A model generated the notes under the pieces. The model was not told where the DNA came from. It searched no databases and saw nothing but the letters and a program-made list of their open reading frames with translations. From contig OZ038500.1 in assembly GCA_964036315.1 (NCBI GenBank), positions 55,096,925 through 55,160,924 of the forward strand: a DNA stretch of 64,000 bases. Direction: 5' to 3'. The DNA comes from Acanthosepion esculentum (lineage: Eukaryota; Mollusca; Cephalopoda; Sepiida; Sepiidae). Below, piece after piece: positions 56,201 to 64,000 of this stretch (position 1 is its first letter; every line of letters starts with the position of its first letter). The position numbers were made by a program, and so were the translations under genes.

Positions 56201-59200
56201 TACGCTTAAAGAAATAAGAGAAACAGTTGCCCTATTAACTGCTGAATTTAAATCTACACATAAACATCCAATATCTGTTATAACTGTTAAGAGAAGACTT
56301 CTATTAGGCTTAAAGAACTAACAGAAACAGTTCCCCTATAAATTGCTGAATTTAATTCTACACATAAACATCCAATATCTGTTATGACTGTTAAGAGAAG
56401 ACTTCTATTATGCTTAAAGAACTAAGAGAAACAGTTCCCCTATTAATTGCTGAATTTAATTCTACACATAAACATCCAATATCTGTTATGACTGTTAAGA
56501 GAAGATTTCTATTAGGCTTAAAGAACTAAGAGAAACAGTTCCCCTATTAATTGCTGAATTTAATTCTACATATAAACATCCAATATCTGTTATGACTGTT
56601 AAGAGAAGACTTCTATTAGGCTTAAAGAACTAAGAGAATCAGTTCCCCTATTAATTGCTGAATTTAATTCTACACATAAACATCCAATATCTGTTATGAC
56701 TGTTAAGAGAAGACTTCTATTAGGCTTAAAGAAATAAGAGAAACAGTTCCCCTATTAACTGCTGAATTTAATTCTACATATAAACATCCAATATCTGTTA
56801 TGACTGTTAAGAGAAGACTTCTATTAGGCTTAAAGAACTAAGAGAAACAGTTCCCCTATTAATTGCTGTATTTAATTCTACATATAAACATCCAATATCT
56901 TTTATGACTTTTAAGAGAAGACTTCTATTAGGCTTAAAGAACTAAGAGAATCAGTTCCCCTATTAATTGCTGAATTTAATTCTACACATAAACATCCAAT
57001 ATCTGTTATGACTGTTAAGAGAAGACTTCTATTAGGCTTAAAGAACTAAGAGAAACAGTTCCCCTATTAATTGCTGAATTTAATTCTACATATAAACATC
57101 CAATATCTGTTATGACTGTTAAGAGAAGACTTCTATTAGGCTTAAAGAACTAAGAGAATCAGTTCCCCTATTAATTGCTGAATTTAATTCTACACATAAA
57201 CATCCAATATCTGTTATGACTGTTAAGAGAAGACTTCTATTAGGCTTAAAGAACTAAGAGAAACAGTTCCCCTATTAATTGCTGAATTTAATTCTACACA
57301 TAAACATCCAATATCTGTTATGACTGTTAAGAGAAGACTTCTATTAGGCTTAAAGAACTAAGAGAAACAGTTCCCCTATTAATTGCTGAATTTAATTCTA
57401 CATATAAACATCCAATATCTGTTATGACTGTTAAGAGAAGACTTCTATTAGGCTTAAAGAACTAAGAGAATCAGTTCCCCTATTAATTGCTGAATTTAAT
57501 TCTACACATAAACATCCAATATCTGTTATGACTGTTAAGAGAAGACTTCTATTAGGCTTAAAGAAATAAGAGAAACAGTTCCCCTATTAACTGCTGAATT
57601 TAATTCTACATATAAACATCCAATATCTGTTATGACTGTTAAGAGAAGACTTCTATTAGGCTTAAAGAACTAAGAGAATCAGTTCCCCTATTAATTGCTG
57701 AATTTAATTCTACACATAAACATCCAATATCTGTTATGACTGTTAAGAGAAGACTTCTATTAGGCTTAAAGAACTAAGAGAAACAGTTCCCCTATTAATT
57801 GCTGAATTTAATTCTACACATAAACATCCAATATCTGTTATGACTGTTAAGAGAAGACTTCTATTAGGCTTAAAGAACTAAGAGAAACAGTTCCCCTATT
57901 AATTGCTGAATTTAATTCTACACATAAACATCCAATATCTGTTATGACTGTTAAGAGAAGACTTCTATCAGGCTTAAAGAACTAAGAGAAACAGTTCCCC
58001 TATTAATTGCTGAATTTAATTCTACATATAAATATACATTATCTGTTATGACTGTTAAGAGAAGACTTCTATTAGGCTTAAAGAACTAAGAGAAACAGTT
58101 CCCCTATTAATTGCTGAATTTAATTCTACACATAAACATCCAATATCAGTTATGACTGTTAAGAGAAAACTTCTATTAGGCTTAAAGAACTAAGAGAAAC
58201 AGTTCCCCTATTAATTGCTGAATTTCATTCTACATATAAACATACAATATCTGTTATGACTGTTAAGAGAAGACATCTATTACGCTTAAAGAAATAAGAG
58301 AAACAGTTGCCCTATTAACTGCTGAATTTAAATCTACACATAAACATCCAATATCTGTTATAACTGTTAAGAGAAGACTTCTATTAGGCTTAAAGAACTA
58401 ACAGAAACAGTTCCCCTATAAATTGCTGAATTTAATTCTACACATAAACATCCAATATCTGTTATGACTGTTAAGAGAAGACTTCTATTATGCTTAAAGA
58501 ACTAAGAGAAACAGTTCCCCTATTAATTGCTGAATTTAATTCTACACATAAACATCCAATATCTGTTATGACTGTTAAGAGAAGATTTCTATTAGGCTTA
58601 AAGAACTAAGAGAAACAGTTCCCCTATTAATTGCTGAATTTAATTCTACATATAAACATCCAATATCTGTTATGACTGTTAAGAGAAGACTTCTATTAGG
58701 CTTAAAGAACTAAGAGAATCAGTTCCCCTATTAATTGCTGAATTTAATTCTACACATAAACATCCAATATCTGTTATGACTGTTAAGAGAAGACTTCTAT
58801 TAGGCTTAAAGAACTAAGAGAAACAGTTCCCCTATTAATTGCTGAATTTAATTCTACACATAAACATCCAATATCTGTTATGACTGTTAAGAGAAGACTT
58901 CTATTAGGCTTAAAGAACTAAGAGAAACAGTTCCCCTATTAATTGCTGTATTTAATTCTACATATAAACATCCAATATCTTTTATGACTTTTAAGAGAAG
59001 ACTTCTATTAGGCTTAAAGAACTAAGAGAATCAGTTCCCCTATTAATTGCTGAATTTAATTCTACACATAAACATCCAATATCTGTTATGACTGTTAAGA
59101 GAAGACTTCTATTAGGCTTAAAGAACTAAGAGAAACAGTTCCCCTATTAATTGCTGAATTTAATTCTACATATAAACATCCAATATCTGTTATGACTGTT

Positions 59201-60360
59201 AAGAGAAGACTTCTATTAGGCTTAAAGAACTAAGAGAATCAGTTCCCCTATTAATTGCTGAATTTAATTCTACACATAAACATCCAATATCTGTTATGAC
59301 TGTTAAGAGAAGACTTCTATTAGGCTTAAAGAACTAAGAGAAACAGTTCCCCTATTAATTGCTGAATTTAATTCTACACATAAACATCCAATATCTGTTA
59401 TGACTGTTAAGAGAAGACTTCTATTAGGCTTAAAGAACTAAGAGAAACAGTTCCCCTATTAATTGCTGAATTTAATTCTACATATAAACATCCAATATCT
59501 GTTATGACTGTTAAGAGAAGACTTCTATTAGGCTTAAAGAACTAAGAGAATCAGTTCCCCTATTAATTGCTGAATTTAAATCTACACATAAACATCCAAT
59601 ATCTGTTATAACTGTTAAGAGAAGACTCCTATTATACTTAAAGAACTAAGAGAAACAGTTCCCCTATTAATTGCTGAATTTAATTCTACACATAAACATC
59701 CAATATCTGTTATGACTGTTAAGAGAAGACTTCTATTAGGCTTAAAGAACTAAGAGAAACAGTTCCCCTATTAATTGCTGAATTTAATTCTACATATAAA
59801 CATCCAATATCTGTTATGACTGTTAAGAGAAGACTTCTATTAGGCTTAAAGAACTAAGAGAATCAGTTCCCCTATTAATTGCTGAATTTAATTCTACACA
59901 TAAACATCCAATATCTGTTATGACTGTTAAGAGAAGACTTCTATTAGGCTTAAAGAACTAAGAGAAACAGTTCCCCTATTAATTGCTGAATTTAATTCTA
60001 CACATAAACATCCAATATCTGTTATGACTGTTAAGAGAAGACTTCTATTAGGCTTAAAGAACTAAGAGAAACAGTTCCCCTATTAATTGCTGAATTTAAT
60101 TCTACATATAAACATCCAATATCTGTTATGACTGTTAAGAGAAGACTTCTATTAGGCTTAAAGAACTAAGAGAATCAGTTCCCCTATTAATTGCTGAATT
60201 TAAATCTACACATAAACATCCAATATCTGTTATAACTGTTAAGAGAAGACTCCTATTATACTTAAAGAACTAAGAGAAACTGTTCCCCTATTAATTGCTG
60301 AATTTAATTCTACACATAAACATCCAATATCTGTTATGACTGTTAAGAGAAGACTTCTAT
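56201..60360. repeat. higher-order tandem duplication, offset 2080 bp (20 monomers)
   Basis: Tacgcttaaagaaataagag is at 56201 and 58281, and tttatgactt at 56901 and 58981, both exactly 2080 bases apart. The intervening variants agree in order, apart from a few differences. Confidence 0.85.
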
Positions 60361-63300
60361 TATGCTTAAAGAACTAAGAGAAACAGTTCCCCTATTAATT
60401 GCTGAATTTAATTCTACACATAAACATCCAATATCTGTTATGACTGTTAAGAGGAGACTTCTATTAGGCTTAAAGAACTAAGAGAAACAGTTCCCCTATT
60501 AATTGCTGAATTTAATTCTACATATAAACATCCAATATCTGTTATGACTGTTAAGAGAAGACTTCTATTAGGCTTAAAGAACTAAGAGAATCAGTTCCCC
60601 TATTAATTGCTGAATTTAATTCTACACATAAACATCCAATATCTGTTATGACTGTTAAGAGAAGACTTCTATTAGGCTTAAAGAAATAAGAGAAACAGTT
60701 CCCCTATTAACTGCTGAATTTAATTCTACAAATAAACATCCAATATCTGTTATGACTGTTAAGAGAAGACTTCTATTAGGCTTAAAGAACTAAGAGAAAC
60801 AGTTCCCCTATTAATTGCTGAATTTAATTCTACATATAAACATACAATATCTGTTATGACTGTTAAGAGAAGACCTCTATTATGCTTAAAGAACTAAGAG
60901 AAACAGTTCCCCTATTAACTGCTGAATTTAATTCTACACATAAACATCCAATATCTGTTATGACTGTTAAGAGAAGACTTCTATCAGGCCTAAAGATCTA
61001 AGACAAACAGTTCCCCTATCAATTGCTGAATTTCATTCTACATATAAACATACATTATCTGTTATGATTGTTAAGAGAATACTTCTATTCGGCTTAAAGA
61101 ACTAAGAGAAACAGTTCCCCTATTAATTGCTGAATTTAATTCTACAGATAAACATCCAATATCTGTTATGACTGTTAAGAGAAAACTTCTATTAGGCTTA
61201 AAGAACTAAGAGAAACAGTTCCCCTATTAATTGCTGAATTTAATTCTACATATAAACATACAATATCTGTTATGACTGTTAAGAGAAGACATCTATCAGG
61301 CTTAAAGAACTAAGAGAAACAGTTGCCCTATTAACTGCTGAATTGAAATCTACACATAAAAATCCAATATCTGTTATGACTGTTAAGAGAAGACTTCTAT
61401 CAGGCTTAAAGAACTAAGAGAAACAGTTCCCCTATTAACTGCTGAATTTATTTCTACACATAAACATCCAATATCTGTTATGACTGTTAAGAGAAGACTT
61501 CTATCAGGCTTAAAGAACTAAGAGAAACAGTTCCCCTATTAACTGCTGAATGTAATTCTACACATAAACATCCAATATCTGTTATGACTGTTAAGAGAAG
61601 ACTTCTATTAGGCTTAAAGAACTAAGAGAAACAGTTCCCCTATTAAATGCTGAATTTAATTCTACACATAAACATCCAATATCTGTTATGACTGTTAAGA
61701 GAAGACTTCTATCAGGCTTAAAGAACTAAGAGAAACAGTTCCCCTATTAACTGCTGAATGTAATTCTACACATAAACATCCAATATCTGTTATGACTGTT
61801 AAGAGAAGACTTCTATCAGGCTTAAAGAACTAAGAGAAACAGTTCCCCTATTAACTGCTGAATTTAATTCTACATATAAACATCCAATATCTGTTATGAC
61901 TGTTAAGAGAAGACTTCTATTAGGCTTAAAGAACTAAGAGAATCAGTTCCTTTATTAATTGCTGAATTTAATTCTACACATAAACATCCAATATCTGTTA
62001 TGACTGTTAAGAGAAGACTTCTATTAGGCTTAAAGAACTAAGAGAAACATTTACCCTATTAATTGCTGAATGTAATTCTACACATAAACATCCAATATCT
62101 GTTATGACTGTTAAGAGAAGACTTCTATTAGGCTTAAAGAACTAAGAGAAACAGTTCCCCTATTAATTGCTGAATTTAATTCTACATATAAACATCCAAT
62201 ATCTGTTATGACTGTTAAGAGAAGACTTCTATTAGGCTTAAAGAACTAAGAGAATCAGTTCCCCTATTAATTGCTGAATTTAAATCTACACATAAACATC
62301 CAATATCTGTTATAACTGTTAAGAGAAGACTCCTATTATACTTAAAGAACTAAGAGAAACAGTTCCCTTATTAATTGCTGAATTAAATTCTACACATAAA
62401 CATCCAATATCTGTTATGACTGTTAAGAGAAGACTTCTATTATGCTTAAAGAACTAAGAGAAACAGTTCCCCTATTAATTGCTGAATTTAATTCTACACA
62501 TAAACATCCAATATCTGTTATGACTCTTAAGAGAAGACTTCTATTAGGCTTAAAGAACTAAGAGAAACAGTTCCCCTATTAATTGCTGTATTTAATTCTA
62601 CATATAAACATCCAATATCTGTTATGACTGTTAAGAGAAGACTTCTATTAGGCTTAAAGAACTAAGAGAATCAGTTCCCCTATTAATTGCTGAATTTAAT
62701 TCTACACATAAACATCCAATATCTGTTATGACTGTTAAGAGAAGACTTCTATTAGGCTTAAAGAACTAAGAGAAACAGTTCCCCTATTAATTGCTGAATT
62801 TAATTCTACATATAAACATCCAATATCTGTTATGACTGTTAAGAGAAGACTTCTATTAGGCTTAAAGAACTAAGAGAATCAGTTCCCCTATTAATTGCTG
62901 AATTTAATTCTACACATAAACATCCAATATCTGTTATGACTGTTAAGAGAAGACTTCTATTAGGCTTAAAGAACTAAGAGAAACAGTTCCCCTATTAATT
63001 GCTGAATTTAATTCTACACATAAACATCCAATATCTGTTATGACTGTTAAGAGAAGACTTCTATTAGGCTTAAAGAACTAAGAGAAACAGTTCCCCTATT
63101 AATTGCTGAATTTAATTCTACATATAAACATCCAATATCTGTTATGACTGTTAAGAGAAGACTTCTATTAGGCTTAAAGAAATAAGAGAATCAGTTCCCC
63201 TATTAATTGCTGAATTTAAATCTACACATAAACATCCAATATCTGTTATAACTGTTAAGAGAAGACTCCTATTATACTTAAAGAACTAAGAGAAACAGTT

Positions 63301-64000
63301 CCCCTATTAATTGCTGAATTTAATTCTACACATAAACATCCAATATCTGTTATGACTGTTAAGAGAAAACTTCTATTATGCTTAAAGAACTAAGAGAAAC
63401 AGTTCCCCTATTAATTGCTGAATTTAATTCTACACATAAACATCCAATATCTGTTATGACTGTTAAGAGAAGACTTCTATTAGGCTTAAAGAACTAAGAG
63501 AAACAGTTCCCCTATTAATTGCTGAATTTAATTCTACAGATAAACATCCAATATCTGTTATGACTGTTAAGAGAAGACTTCTATTAGGCTTAAAGAACTA
63601 AGAGAATCAGTTCCCCTATTAATTGCTGAATTTAATTCTACACATAAACATCCAATATCTGTTATGAGTGTTAAGAGAAGACTTCTATTAGGCTTAAAGA
63701 AATAAGAGAAACAGTTCCCCTATTAACTGCTGAATTTAATTCTACAAATAAACATCCAATATCTGTTATGACTGTTAAGAGAAGACTTCTATTAGGCTGA
63801 AGGAACTAAGACAAACAGTTCCCCTATCAATTGCTGAATTACATTCTACATATAAACATACATTATCTGTTATGACTGTTAAGAGAATACTTCTATTCGG
63901 CTTAAAGAACTAAGAGAAACAGTTCCCCTATTAATTGCTGAATTTAATTCTACAGATAAACATCCAATATCTGTTATGACTGTTAAGAGAAAACTTCTAT

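Larger units (their letters stand above)
38851..64000. repeat. 104-bp satellite array, about 240 copies, running off the window
   Basis: The unit holds agagaaacagttcccctatt, aattgctgaatttaattcta, cataaacatccaatatctgt and gttaagagaagacttctatt. Spacing of cagttcccct is 104 (38859, 38963, 39067). Frequent variants are aatcagttcc, gaaataagag, ttatgcttaaag, ctcctattatacttaaag, acatctattaggc and tatttgtacac. One frame of the unit reads RETVPLLTAEF then HPISVMTVKRRLLLGL, like the DNA-binding part of Tc1-like transposase. Because 104 is not a multiple of three and the unit ends in stops, the array has no long open frame. Confidence 0.98.

Noticed and set aside
38851..64000. CRISPR-like regular array
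   Set aside because: The spacing is regular, but the whole 104-base period is repeated with no unique spacers, and the context is a eukaryotic genome.

Overview
The window reads as a stretch of animal nuclear genome that is almost wholly repeat-derived. I found no host protein-coding gene I would call with confidence. Several things recall coleoid cephalopod (octopus-type) genomes: very dense TA, AC, TATC and GAAA microsatellites, tRNA-derived SINEs with Pol III boxes, several families of 5'-truncated LINEs, a Tc1-like DNA transposon and long satellites. The organism call is an inference from repeat style, not from a diagnostic gene. There is nothing prokaryotic: no operons, ribosome-binding sites or CRISPR. 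Most long open frames are translations of microsatellites (poly-YLSI, poly-YIYI, poly-F/S/L) and are not annotated as genes.

Layout. 1-5.5 kb: a TATC array, CT-rich tracts, a young SINE with a perfect 12-bp target duplication, a decayed LINE reverse-transcriptase (RT) C-terminus, and a 37-bp minisatellite. 5.5-11.5 kb: SINEs, several carrying a 5S rRNA-derived head fused to a tRNA-derived body; a tRNA-like hairpin element; an RT relic with a YRDE box; TA/AC arrays; a 112-bp-arm foldback. 11.58-16.61 kb: a 157-bp satellite of 32 copies, bracketed by SINE fragments of one family. 16.6-28.1 kb: LINE fragments of three families, inverted copies of an element with hammerhead-like sequence, and a 23-bp minisatellite. 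28.2-30.2 kb: a foldback MITE and a complete but frameshifted Tc1-like transposon with 70-bp terminal inverted repeats. 30.3-36.1 kb: more LINE 3' ends, two forming a head-to-head inverted pair of about 600-700 bp each, a 185-bp duplication, and a low-repeat patch at 35.3-36.1 kb with one weak exon candidate. 36.1-38.6 kb: a polypurine minisatellite. 38.84-64.0 kb: a 104-bp satellite of about 240 copies that runs off the end of the window.

The most interesting observation is that the 104-bp satellite monomer appears to be a piece of Tc1-like transposase coding sequence. One frame reads RETVPLLTAEF, then HPISVMTVKRRLLLGL, which looks like the DNA-binding helix-turn-helix region. The left flank of the array still carries the matching upstream transposase codons (EGYYERQIAMK, GTSANVARK, VTSIVEDRHVTVSN). 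The array also has multi-monomer higher-order repeats with exact offsets of 41 and 20 monomers, and of 16 monomers less one base. The elements do not form a pathway. They record amplification: LINE tails seed triplet microsatellites, a SINE locus holds one satellite, and a transposon fragment became the other.
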